This document shows positions 1 through 8,068 of a stretch of DNA of 64,000 nucleotides, one piece after another. Source of the DNA: Pseudomonas bananamidigenes (GTDB taxonomy: Bacteria > Pseudomonadota > Gammaproteobacteria > Pseudomonadales > Pseudomonadaceae). The translations under genes were made by a program, and so were the position numbers. Under the pieces are notes generated by a model, which worked only from the letters and a program-made list of their open reading frames with translations, was not told where the DNA came from and ran no database searches. The stretch lies in the NCBI RefSeq assembly GCF_001679645.1, contig NZ_LRUN01000019.1, forward strand, positions 1 to 64,000, read 5' to 3'. How positions within the stretch are numbered: position 1 is the stretch's first letter; every line of letters begins with the position of its first letter.

Positions 1-1713
1 GCTGATCGCCGTCAGACGCCCGGCCCGAAAGTGATAGAACCGCGCCGCATTCCCCGCCAGCGCAACGATCAGTTCCTCAGGTTCATCCCCGAGAAAGATC
101 GCCGCCCGCGACAGGCTGTTGTGAATCGCCGGGCGCTCGACACTCGGCAGCGGAAACCGCGTGCGCCGGTTTTCATGGTCGATCCAGACCACACCATCGC
201 TCTCGACCTCCAGCCGATGGGCCAGCGAATGACTCCAGCCAAATCCCAGCCCGACATCGATTTCCGCCGCGCTGGTGCGGTACAGGCGGGTGAACTCGAA
301 CGGCAGCAGCCCGTCGAGCACGCCATCGGTCAGGGTCAGCAGCTCTTCGCCGGTGACCATCGACACCGGGCAGCCGTTGGTGCAGGTGCGGGGGACGCAA
401 TCGGCGCTGTCGCCGTTGGGGTTTTTTGCCTGAGCCGACGCATCGTCGCGAGGCTCATGCCGCTCAATTCGCGTCGTGCCGTGGGACTTGTGACGCGCAA
501 TGGCCGCTGGATTGGCTACCGTCAGCACCTGTGCATCCGCCGTGCGAATCTCCAGCGGCACTGCCGGAGTCGGTCGCAATGGTGCCGGGCGTGCATTGAC
601 CATCAGCGGTTTCAATGCGCTTGCATGTCGGGTCAGGTCGGACACCGAAGTCAGTTCCGCCAACCGCAACGCCGACGCCGCCAGCCATTCCCGGGCACGT
701 GGCGACTTGACCTTGCCGAGCACCTTGGCGCTCAAGCGCAGCGGCACGCCCATGCCGCCCGATACGCACATCAGCAGGAAACTGACCAGCAACTCCGCCC
801 GGACTTCAGCCACCACCTCGGCCAGGTACTGCGGCGGCAGCATCTTCAGCCAACTGGTGAACGCCGCCAGATGGATGAACAGCAACGGCTCGTCGCTGAG
901 CATCAGCAGGCCATTGGCGATGGCCTCGGCGGACGCCCCGAGCAAGGCCTCCAGTTCGGCGGCGGACAGGTATTGCAGAAGCTTTTTGCTGTTGGCCTGC
1001 AAGTCGGCGAGCAGGGCGAACAGCTGTTTCACGTCGTCCCAGACGCCACTGAGCGCCGTTTCGAAACCGCGCCAGTCGGCCTGCTGCAACTGACCGTAAC
1101 GCTCCAGAAAACCCGCTCCGGAAAATTCGGCCCATTGCGGTTGAAACCCGACCCATTCCTCACGCAACCATTTTTCCAGGCCATCAATGAGGCCCTGATA
1201 CGAGGCATACAGCGTCTGGATATGCGCGGTGGAAACATCGGGAAAGAAGGTGATGCGATAACGCTGACCCCGGTCGCAATCGCTGACCTCGAGAATGCCG
1301 CTGGGGCCGATGGTGTAATGCTGCGGTTCGCCGAATTTCAGCACACCGCCGACATCGGAAATGACCGGTTCCAGGGTCACCGGCGTATCGCCGATCGGCA
1401 CGAAGCGTGCGGCTTCGAACATGTGCACCAGCGTGAGGGGCCCGGCAGCGGGGCACATGACTACGGAACGGCTGACGGGTTTTCGACTGCCAACCGGCGC
1501 ACTGAGCTGGACATCGTTGCCGACCTTGAACACCTGCTCGACATCCAGCGCGGTTCCCGTCCAGAAATGCTCGGCCCAGCGGTCATAGTCGTTGAGGCAG
1601 AGGCGGAATTCCCGAAACAGCGTTTCGACGTCGGGTCGGTCGGGATTCAGCGCAGCGACCACCAGCAATCCGATGCTGTTGTTCAGGGGCAGGAGCCGGT
1701 TGGGTGGAAGCAT
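1..1713 (-). CDS. Rhs-family polymorphic toxin, N-terminal part (truncated by window edge)
   Basis: The frame is open from an ATG at 1713 to the left edge (571 residues, no stop). A stop codon lies three codons upstream of the ATG, so this is the longest possible start. The first ~440 residues are an uncharacterised N-terminal region. Around residues 440-520 comes the DUF6531-type entry into an Rhs core, with motifs TCTNGCPVSMVTGEE and LLPFEFTRLYRTS, followed by GNAARFYHF. Rhs proteins build a beta-cage shell around a C-terminal toxin and are usually delivered by type VI secretion. The toxin tip and its immunity gene would lie to the left of the window, so toxin type cannot be judged. No VgrG, PAAR or EagR gene is visible on the right side. 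Confidence 0.85.
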   Translation of the reverse strand, partial: MLPPNRLLPLNNSIGLLVVAALNPDRPDVETLFREFRLCLNDYDRWAEHFWTGTALDVEQVFKVGNDVQLSAPVGSRKPVSRSVVMCPAAGPLTLVHMFEAARFVPIGDTPVTLEPVISDVGGVLKFGEPQHYTIGPSGILEVSDCDRGQRYRITFFPDVSTAHIQTLYASYQGLIDGLEKWLREEWVGFQPQWAEFSGAGFLERYGQLQQADWRGFETALSGVWDDVKQLFALLADLQANSKKLLQYLSAAELEALLGASAEAIANGLLMLSDEPLLFIHLAAFTSWLKMLPPQYLAEVVAEVRAELLVSFLLMCVSGGMGVPLRLSAKVLGKVKSPRAREWLAASALRLAELTSVSDLTRHASALKPLMVNARPAPLRPTPAVPLEIRTADAQVLTVANPAAIARHKSHGTTRIERHEPRDDASAQAKNPNGDSADCVPRTCTNGCPVSMVTGEELLTLTDGVLDGLLPFEFTRLYRTSAAEIDVGLGFGWSHSLAHRLEVESDGVVWIDHENRRTRFPLPSVERPAIHNSLSRAAIFLGDEPEELIVALAGNAARFYHFRAGRLTAIS

Positions 1714-1918
1714 TCGCAGTCACTCGCGCATCAATGAAGAGGCGAGCAACTGTGCGGGGGATCAAACGGGAAAGAAGTCAGGCGAGTAGGTGATGTCTGT
1801 AGGGTATTTCGCCAAATGCGATTGGCGATGCCAGGTATCAGCCAGGTGCTGTTCGTCGAGCAAGCCTTTCGCCTACCATGCCATTAACGATATCGATGAC
1901 AAAAAAGGATCGAGCGTC

Positions 1919-2509
1919 ATGTCCAACACAGCCGAGCGGGTCAACATCGTCGACACTCAGGTGTTGTCCCACGACTGGTACCTGCTGAAGAAAATCACCT
2001 TCGACTACCTGCGCAACAACGGTGAATGGCAACGTCAGACCCGTGAAGTGTATGACCGCGGCAACGGTGCCGCGATCCTGTTGTTCAACCGTGAGAAGCG
2101 CACGGTGGTGCTGACTCGCCAGTTCCGTTTGCCGGTATTCGTCAACGGTCATGATGGTCTGCTGATCGAGGTCGCCGCCGGTTTGCTGGAAGGTGCGGCA
2201 CCGGAGCAGCGCATACGCGACGAGGCCGAGGAAGAGACCGGTTATCGCGTTCACGACGTGAAGAAGGTGTTCGAGGCTTACATGAGCCCGGGTTCGGTGA
2301 CCGAGAAGCTGCATTTTTTCGTTGCCGAATACGACGCGGCATCCAAGGTCAGCGCCGGAGGTGGCCTGGAAGAGGAAACCGAAGAGCTGGACGTGCTGGA
2401 GTGGCGTTTTGACGAAGCGTTGGCGGCATTCCATCGTGGCGAGATCTGCGATGCCAAGACCATCATGCTGCTGCAGTATGCCGCCATGAACAATTTCTTC
2501 GACGCTTAA
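1919..2509 (+). CDS. nudK: Nudix hydrolase, GDP-mannose pyrophosphatase NudK-like
   Basis: A 196-residue protein of normal NudK length (~190). NudK-type enzymes split GDP-mannose and similar nucleotide sugars to GMP and sugar phosphate. The Nudix box is seen at about residues 90-112 as GLLEGAAPEQRIRDEAEEET, retaining the EAxEExGY metal-binding core although the first Glu of the canonical box is Ala here. The ATG at 1919 is preferred over upstream in-frame starts because AGGAT lies just before it and similarity to the family begins there. The gene converges on ogt and their ends overlap by 4 bp. Confidence 0.8.
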   Translation: MSNTAERVNIVDTQVLSHDWYLLKKITFDYLRNNGEWQRQTREVYDRGNGAAILLFNREKRTVVLTRQFRLPVFVNGHDGLLIEVAAGLLEGAAPEQRIRDEAEEETGYRVHDVKKVFEAYMSPGSVTEKLHFFVAEYDAASKVSAGGGLEEETEELDVLEWRFDEALAAFHRGEICDAKTIMLLQYAAMNNFFDA

Positions 2510-3021
2510 AAAAGCTCACCGGTTTTGTCGATGTCTGACCGCTGGCCTCCCTCCAGAGTCAGCAGGCGCTCCTTGGCCTCCAGGCCTCCGGCAAATCCGG
2601 TCAGTTTTCCCGAGGCTCCGATCACCCGGTGACAGGGCGCGATGATTGAAATCGGGTTTTTCCCGTTCGCCGCGCCGACGGCACGCACTGCGCTTGGGTG
2701 GCCGATCTGTCGGGCAATCTGGCTGTAGGTGCGGGTCTCGCCGAACGGAATGGTCAGCAACGCGGCCCAGACCTTTTTCTGGAATTCGGTGCCGGTAAAG
2801 TCCAGCTCCAGATCGAACGCACTTCGCGTTCCTGCAAAATATTCTTCCAGCTGTCGCGCGGTTTTCATCAACACCGGATGGTCAGGGGCCTCGTTCATCG
2901 GTCCGAGGCGCACCCGGTTCGGTTTGTCATTTTCCCAGAGGATGGCGGCCAGTCGTGAACCGTTCGCGACCAGCTTCAACTCGCCGACGGGCGAGGGCAC
3001 GGTAATGAACGTGTAGGCCAT
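2506..3021 (-). CDS. ogt: Methylated-DNA--protein-cysteine methyltransferase (Ogt type)
   Basis: A 171-residue suicide repair protein that transfers O6-alkyl groups from guanine, and O4-alkyl groups from thymine, to its own cysteine. The active-site motif PCHRVIG is seen with the acceptor Cys at residue 130, preceded by the helix-turn-helix region ETRTYSQIARQIGHPSAVRAVG, in which the arginine finger follows the family pattern. It has the N-terminal Ogt/Ada-C fold but no Ada zinc domain, so it is the constitutive Ogt type rather than the adaptive regulator. Its 3' end overlaps the convergent Nudix gene. Confidence 0.92.
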   Translation of the reverse strand: MAYTFITVPSPVGELKLVANGSRLAAILWENDKPNRVRLGPMNEAPDHPVLMKTARQLEEYFAGTRSAFDLELDFTGTEFQKKVWAALLTIPFGETRTYSQIARQIGHPSAVRAVGAANGKNPISIIAPCHRVIGASGKLTGFAGGLEAKERLLTLEGGQRSDIDKTGELF

Positions 3022-3156
3022 GGGAAAAACTCCGGGTCAGGTCGGCAACAGGGACCAGCATACTGCCGGATCGGGGAGGCGCAAACCGCAATCGCGACCA
3101 TACTGGCTGATGCTCTTGAAGCGCTTTCCCTACTTATAAAAAGAAGAGACCGACTC

Positions 3157-4884
3157 ATGAAGTACGAACCTTTTGCCAAATCGCTGATTGCGACCTCATT
3201 GACGCTCAGTTGCCTCATGGCCCATGCGGCTTCGGTTGCTCCGGTCGCCGCCGAAAACGGCATGGTGGTCACCGCCCAGCATCTGGCCACCCACGTGGGT
3301 GTCGACGTCTTGAAAAGTGGCGGCAACGCGGTGGATGCGGCGGTCGCCGTGGGTTATGCGCTGGCGGTGGTTTATCCGGCGGCCGGCAACCTCGGTGGTG
3401 GTGGTTTCATGACCATTCAACTGGCGGACGGACGCAAGACCTTCCTCGACTTCCGGGAAAAAGCTCCGCTGGCCGCGACGGCCAACATGTACCTCGACAA
3501 GGATGGCAACGTCATTCCTGACCTGAGCACCCGTGGTCACCTTGCAGTCGGTGTTCCGGGCACTGTGTCGGGCATGGAGCTGGCGCTGAGCAAGTACGGC
3601 ACCAAACCGCGCAAGGACATGATCGCCCCGGCGATCAAACTGGCGGAAGAAGGTTTCGAACTGGAGCAGGGCGACGTCGATCTGCTGGATTACGCCACTG
3701 ACGTGTTCAAGAAGGACATGAAAGACTCCGGCTCGATTTTCCTTCACAACGGCGAGCCGATGCAGGTCGGGCAGAAACTGGTGCAGAAAGACCTGGGCAA
3801 GACCTTGCGCACCATTTCCGAAAAAGGCGCCGACGGCTTCTATAAAGGCTGGGTGGCCGATGCCATCGTCACGTCCAGCCAGGCCAACAAGGGCATCATC
3901 ACCCAGGCCGATCTCGACAAATACAAGACACGTGAACTGGCCCCGGTGGAGTGCGACTATCGCGGTTACCACGTGGTGTCGGCGCCGCCACCCAGTTCCG
4001 GCGGGGTGGTGATCTGCCAGATCATGAACATTCTCGAAGGCTATCCGATGAAGGATCTGGGCTTCCATTCGGCCCAGGGCATGCACTATCAGATCGAAGC
4101 GATGCGCCACGCCTACGTGGATCGAAACAGTTATCTGGGCGACCCGGATTTCGTGAAGAATCCGATCGAGCACCTGCTGGACAAGAACTACGCGACCAAG
4201 CTGCGCAACGCGATCCAGCCACAGAAGGCGGGTGTCTCGGCTGAGTTGAAACCTGGCGTTGCGCCTCACGAAGGCAGCAACACCACGCACTATTCGATCG
4301 TCGACAAGTGGGGCAACGCGGTGTCCGTCACTTACACCCTCAACGACTGGTTCGGCGCGGGCGTGATGGCAAGCAAGACCGGGGTGATCCTCAACGATGA
4401 AATGGACGACTTCACCTCCAAGGTCGGTGTGCCGAACATGTACGGCCTGGTGCAGGGTGAAGCCAACGCCATCGCCCCCGGCAAGGCGCCGCTGTCATCG
4501 ATGAGCCCGACCATCGTCACCAAGGATGGCAAGGTGGTGATGGTGGTCGGCACGCCGGGCGGCAGCCGCATCATCACGGCAACCTTGCTGACCATGCTCA
4601 ACGTCATCGACTACGGCATGGGTCTGCAGGAGGCGGTCGATGCGCCGCGTTTCCACCAGCAGTGGATGCCCGAGCAGACCAACCTCGAAGACTTCGCCGC
4701 CAGCCCCGACACGAAGAAGATTCTCGAGAGCTGGGGCCACAAGTTTACGGGGCCGCAGGATCCGAACCACATCGCCGCGATTCTGGTCGGCGCGCCATCG
4801 CTGGGCGGTAAACCGGTGGGCAAGAACCGCTTCTACGGTGCCAACGATCCACGGCGCAACACCGGGTTGTCTTTGGGTTACTGA
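3157..4884 (+). CDS. ggt: Gamma-glutamyltransferase (glutathione hydrolase), periplasmic
   Basis: A 575-residue Ntn-hydrolase precursor with a signal peptide (residues 1-25, ending MAHAAS). It cleaves the gamma-glutamyl bond of glutathione in the periplasm and can transfer the glutamyl group. The self-cleavage and nucleophile site is visible as NTTHYSIVD, which predicts T376 as the N-terminal Thr of the small subunit. The oxyanion and substrate residues GGVVICQIMN and PLSSMSPTIV are also present. Length matches the bacterial family (~570-580). It is preceded by AAAAAGAAGAG as ribosome binding site. It is followed after 66 bp by a co-oriented hydrolase that could be cotranscribed. Confidence 0.93.
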   Translation: MKYEPFAKSLIATSLTLSCLMAHAASVAPVAAENGMVVTAQHLATHVGVDVLKSGGNAVDAAVAVGYALAVVYPAAGNLGGGGFMTIQLADGRKTFLDFREKAPLAATANMYLDKDGNVIPDLSTRGHLAVGVPGTVSGMELALSKYGTKPRKDMIAPAIKLAEEGFELEQGDVDLLDYATDVFKKDMKDSGSIFLHNGEPMQVGQKLVQKDLGKTLRTISEKGADGFYKGWVADAIVTSSQANKGIITQADLDKYKTRELAPVECDYRGYHVVSAPPPSSGGVVICQIMNILEGYPMKDLGFHSAQGMHYQIEAMRHAYVDRNSYLGDPDFVKNPIEHLLDKNYATKLRNAIQPQKAGVSAELKPGVAPHEGSNTTHYSIVDKWGNAVSVTYTLNDWFGAGVMASKTGVILNDEMDDFTSKVGVPNMYGLVQGEANAIAPGKAPLSSMSPTIVTKDGKVVMVVGTPGGSRIITATLLTMLNVIDYGMGLQEAVDAPRFHQQWMPEQTNLEDFAASPDTKKILESWGHKFTGPQDPNHIAAILVGAPSLGGKPVGKNRFYGANDPRRNTGLSLGY

Positions 4885-4950
4885 GGAGGGTAAAAAGGGG
4901 GCGGGCACACGTCCGCCCCTGTCTCAAGGACCGATCAAGGAAGGCTCACC

Positions 4951-5484
4951 ATGACCACCGCATTGCTGATCATCGATGTCCAGCGCGCCCTGTGTGCGGG
5001 CGAGTACGAATGCCATGACATCTCCCGTGTGATCGACACCATCAACGGCCTCAGTGCCCGGGCGCGCAGGGCTGGCGTGACGGTCGTCGTGATCCAGCAT
5101 AACGAAAAAGACAGCCCGCTTGCCCGCGGTGCCGAGGGCTGGCAACTGGCCGATGGCCTGAACACCGCGCCGAGTGACCTGCGCGTCGACAAGACCGCCA
5201 ACGACTCGTTCTACCAGACCAACCTGCAGAAACTGATCCCCCGGGAAGACTTCGATCGCCTGGTGATCTGCGGCCTGCAAACCGATTACTGCGTCAACGC
5301 CACCGTGCGCCAGGCCCACCAGTTGGGCTACGACGTGGAGCTGGCGGCCGACGCGCATTCCACCGTCGACAACGGCAACATGAGCGCCGAAGACATCATC
5401 GCCGAACACAACAAGGACTGGGCGCACCTGACCGGTTCGGTGGCGCGGATCGATGTGAAGCCAGCGGCCGAAATAGCATTCTGA
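4951..5484 (+). CDS. Cysteine hydrolase, isochorismatase-like fold
   Basis: A 177-residue isochorismatase-superfamily protein. Family members hydrolyse amides such as nicotinamide or ureido compounds, or vinyl ethers. The Asp of the catalytic triad is in LLIIDVQRAL near the N terminus, the Lys in LRVDKTANDSF, and the nucleophilic Cys in GLQTDYCVNATV. AAGGAAGG precedes the ATG. It follows ggt in the same orientation, so the two may share a transcript, but the substrate cannot be named from sequence. An inverted REP pair lies just beyond the stop. Confidence 0.85.
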   Translation: MTTALLIIDVQRALCAGEYECHDISRVIDTINGLSARARRAGVTVVVIQHNEKDSPLARGAEGWQLADGLNTAPSDLRVDKTANDSFYQTNLQKLIPREDFDRLVICGLQTDYCVNATVRQAHQLGYDVELAADAHSTVDNGNMSAEDIIAEHNKDWAHLTGSVARIDVKPAAEIAF

Positions 5485-5492
5485 TCAACGTC

Positions 5493-5587
5493 CCTGTGGG
5501 AGCGAGCCTGCTCGCGAATGCGGTGTGCCAGCTGAAAATACGTTGGCTGACACGCCTTTTTCGCGAGCAGGCTCGCTCCCACAGGGG
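5493..5587. repeat. Inverted pair of REP elements
   Basis: Two copies of CTGTGGGAGCGAGCCTGCTC, each continuing CGCGA, in head-to-head orientation separated by about 40 bp. The arrangement is the doublet typical of REP sequences mobilised in trans by RAYT transposases in P. fluorescens-group genomes. It lies between a stop codon and the next start and may also work as a transcript-end stabiliser. Confidence 0.9.
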
Positions 5588-5680
5588 ATTACAGTTGTCT
5601 GTTCACAACCAGTGAAAAATCCGGAGCATCGATAGTCAGGGCCCGGCATACTGCCGCTGCCTCAGGAATGGAATCTGTCG

Positions 5681-6358
5681 ATGCTCGCTTTCAATCTCCG
5701 TCATGCCTTGCTGCTGACGTCCCTCGTTTTTGCTGCTAACTCTCACGCCGCCAGTTTCGACTGCGCCGGCGCTTCCAGCCCGGTTGAAAAAGCCGTTTGT
5801 GCGGATCCGAATATCTCGGGTCTTGATGAGAAGCTCGGGGAGCTCTGGACGACAACGCTGACAAAGGTTGCGGATCCGAAAGCGCTCAAGGCGGATCAGC
5901 GTTTGTGGTTGAAGCAACGCAATCGATGCGCCGCCAGTGGCTCCTGCCTGCGTCGTGAATACCTGATGCGCCTGAAAGCACTCGAATATGTGGCCAGACC
6001 GTTCAGTTGGAACGCCACCTGGCAGATGATTCCGTGGAGTGTTTCATCGTCGGCAGAAGTCACGACCAAGCGTCTGGACGCCACTCATATTGCCTTTGAT
6101 ATTTCTGCGGCGAATGGTGGCAACTCCGGAGACATGGACGGTGTCGCCACGCTCGACGGTGACGTGGCGCATTTCGACGGAGGGAACTGCACCCTGAAGT
6201 TCAGGGCGTTCAACGGTTTGCTGGACATCGAATCGGATGGCGGTGCGGGGGCATGTGGTGGTGGAGTGGGCGTTTACTACGGTGGTCGGTATGTGGCAAC
6301 CGAGCAACCGATCTCGATTGGCCGGGATTCAACGCTACCCCAGGACGCCATGCCTTGA
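5681..6358 (+). CDS. Secreted LprI-like (DUF1311) domain protein
   Basis: A 225-residue exported protein with a signal peptide ending about residue 24 (ANSHAAS). Residues 25-95 carry the Cys-rich lysozyme-inhibitor LprI-type domain, with motifs FDCAGASSPVEKAVC, LDEKLGELW and LKQRNRCAASGSC that are seen in many periplasmic proteins of unknown role. The C-terminal half (about 100-225) is Gly-rich with two further Cys residues and matches no domain I can name. The ATG at 5681 directly precedes a standard n-h-c signal sequence. Lysozyme inhibition is a family-level guess, not shown here. Confidence 0.75.
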   Translation: MLAFNLRHALLLTSLVFAANSHAASFDCAGASSPVEKAVCADPNISGLDEKLGELWTTTLTKVADPKALKADQRLWLKQRNRCAASGSCLRREYLMRLKALEYVARPFSWNATWQMIPWSVSSSAEVTTKRLDATHIAFDISAANGGNSGDMDGVATLDGDVAHFDGGNCTLKFRAFNGLLDIESDGGAGACGGGVGVYYGGRYVATEQPISIGRDSTLPQDAMP

Positions 6359-6362
6359 TGCT

Positions 6363-7004
6363 TCAAGTCGCAAACATCAACCTGCGAACATCACTCACCG
6401 GCTCGGATACCACACCGCTCAGCACCAGCCGCGTAATGGTATCCGCCGCGCTTTCGTAATCCTCATCTTGCGGCACCTCACGCCCGGTGATGCGCCCCAT
6501 CTGCCAGCCGATATTGGTGTAGGTGCGCGTTGCCGACCAGATAAACAGCATCAAATGTTCGGGATCCACCGGGGCCAGCAAACCGCGGTCGATCCAGCTG
6601 CGCAGGCATTCGACATTGCGCCGGGCTTCGGCGTGCAGCAGGTCGCGGCATTCGTCCGGTAACTGGCGACCACCCAGTAATAATTCGCCACTGAACACCT
6701 TGGCAATCGCCGGATGTTCGCGGGCAATGCGGATGCGGGCGGCGACATAGGCCCGCAGGCCGGTCAGCGGGTCGTCGCTTTCGCGCAGCACGGCGGAAGC
6801 CTCCAGCAGCGGCTCGACAAAACCGAGCAACACTTTGCCGTAGAGGTTTTCCTTGCTCTGGAAGTAGTAATAAAGATTGGCCTTGGGGACGCCTGCGCGG
6901 GCGGCGATGTCGCGGGTCTGGGTCGCGTCGAAGCCACTGGCGGCGAACTCCTCGCTGGCGGCCGTGAGGATCAGTTGCTGGTTGCGTTCGCGGATGCTGC
7001 TCAT
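6363..7004 (-). CDS. TetR/AcrR-family transcriptional regulator
   Basis: A 213-residue regulator. The N-terminal helix-turn-helix is seen as TRDIAARAGVPKANLYYYFQSKENLY at residues ~29-54, the standard TetR signature. The C-terminal half resembles the RutR-type ligand domain (KVFSGELLLGG, LFIWSATRTYTNIG). Its ligand is unknown. It converges on the LprI-like gene with 4 bp between stops. It is divergent from the GNAT gene at 7131, and the AT-rich interval 7005-7130 (ATATACAAAACTATATAGCG) is the likely operator and promoter region. Confidence 0.9.
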   Translation of the reverse strand: MSSIRERNQQLILTAASEEFAASGFDATQTRDIAARAGVPKANLYYYFQSKENLYGKVLLGFVEPLLEASAVLRESDDPLTGLRAYVAARIRIAREHPAIAKVFSGELLLGGRQLPDECRDLLHAEARRNVECLRSWIDRGLLAPVDPEHLMLFIWSATRTYTNIGWQMGRITGREVPQDEDYESAADTITRLVLSGVVSEPVSDVRRLMFAT

Positions 7005-7130
7005 GGAAGGCGTTGAAAGTCTGGCGGTTTCGGTTTCGCAATATACAAAACTATATAGCGATTAAGCCAGCACACTCGATGGACAGCGCTATGCTGGTGC
7101 AATCATTTCATGGGGGCAGGGGGAGGAAAC

Positions 7131-7589
7131 ATGAATCTTCAGGCAATACGCGCCAGTGCGGAACATCTGGATGCAGTGGCGAAGCTGTTCGATGGCTATC
7201 GCGGCTTCTATGGTCAGCCGTCGAACCTTGCCCAGTCGCGAGCGTTCATTGCCGAGCGTATGGCGGGCAACGAATCGGCGATTTTTCTGGTCAAGGATGA
7301 AAGCGACGAAGCGCTGGGATTCGTGCAGCTGTACCCGACGTTTTCTTCGATTGATGCCCACCGCACCTGGCTGCTCAGCGACCTGTTCACCACGCCCGCC
7401 GCCCGAGGCCGTGGCGTCGGACGATTGCTGATGAACACCGCGCGCGATTTCGCCGTGGAAACCGGTGCCAAGGGGCTGGTGCTGGAAACCGCGACCGACA
7501 ATTTCACCGCTCAAGGTTTGTACGAATCACTTGGCTGGGTGCGGGACACCGGGTATTACACGTATGTGCTGGACCTGCGGCAGGGGTGA
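7131..7589 (+). CDS. GNAT-family N-acetyltransferase
   Basis: A 152-residue acetyltransferase. The acetyl-CoA pyrophosphate loop is seen as ARGRGVGRLLM and the C-terminal conserved segment as NFTAQGLYESLGW. Start 7131 is preferred over the in-frame ATG at 7110 because GGGAGGAAAC sits immediately upstream. The substrate is unknown. It is divergent from a TetR regulator, which may control it. Confidence 0.88.
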   Translation: MNLQAIRASAEHLDAVAKLFDGYRGFYGQPSNLAQSRAFIAERMAGNESAIFLVKDESDEALGFVQLYPTFSSIDAHRTWLLSDLFTTPAARGRGVGRLLMNTARDFAVETGAKGLVLETATDNFTAQGLYESLGWVRDTGYYTYVLDLRQG

Positions 7590-7594
7590 ACCGC

Positions 7595-7894
7595 TCAGTC
7601 TGCCCGAGCCAACAACCCTTCGATCTGCGCCAGTTCCCAGGTGCTGAGCAGGCTGACCGGATCCGTGCCGAAGCGTTGTTTCGTGTCGAATGTCCACACT
7701 CGGGCTTCCGGGCTGCGGCACTGCAGGCAGTGGTGCAGACGTTGTCCGTCGAAATCGAGCAGCAGATGCCAGCCGTCGATTTCGATGGATAACTGACCAG
7801 CGTCGGCTACGTCCGCTGTGCGTCGCAGCGGGCTGACCTCCAACGCGGCATCACGCAAGCGCTGGCAGACTTCGCGGGCGGAAAGAGAGGACAT
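7595..7894 (-). CDS. Small conserved hypothetical protein (DUF7693-like)
   Basis: A 99-residue cytosolic protein converging on the GNAT gene with 5 bp between stops. It begins MSSLSAREVCQRLRDAAL and contains IEIDGWHLLLDFDG, a Cys pair in HHCLQCRSPEA and a C-terminal FGTDPVSLLSTWE. This pattern recurs in small Pseudomonas proteins of unknown function that I associate, from memory, with DUF7693. An ATG at 7930 in the same frame would add 12 residues, and neither start has a clear Shine-Dalgarno sequence. No function can be inferred. Confidence 0.6.
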   Translation of the reverse strand: MSSLSAREVCQRLRDAALEVSPLRRTADVADAGQLSIEIDGWHLLLDFDGQRLHHCLQCRSPEARVWTFDTKQRFGTDPVSLLSTWELAQIEGLLARAD

Positions 7895-8068
7895 GCGCAA
7901 ACCCGAAGATCTATCGAAGCGCGCAAGCATAGAGCGTCAGATCGTCCCTGTCAGCGATCGCTGGCCCGTGCCCGGGCATTTGCGTAACATCCGCAACCCT
8001 CTTTTTCCGCGGCGCTCTTTTGCGCGAATACTGCGGTCGCGATTGTCGGCCGCTCTGTCAGGTAAACC

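Noticed and set aside
31..1737. 568-codon open frame on the plus strand
   Set aside because: It mirrors the codon-aligned Rhs gene on the minus strand. Its composition is Arg/Gln/His-rich with no motif, while the opposite strand shows clear Rhs signatures.
6478..7041. 187-codon minus-strand frame overlapping the TetR gene in another frame
   Set aside because: Arg-rich out-of-frame translation; the adjacent frame carries a complete TetR protein.
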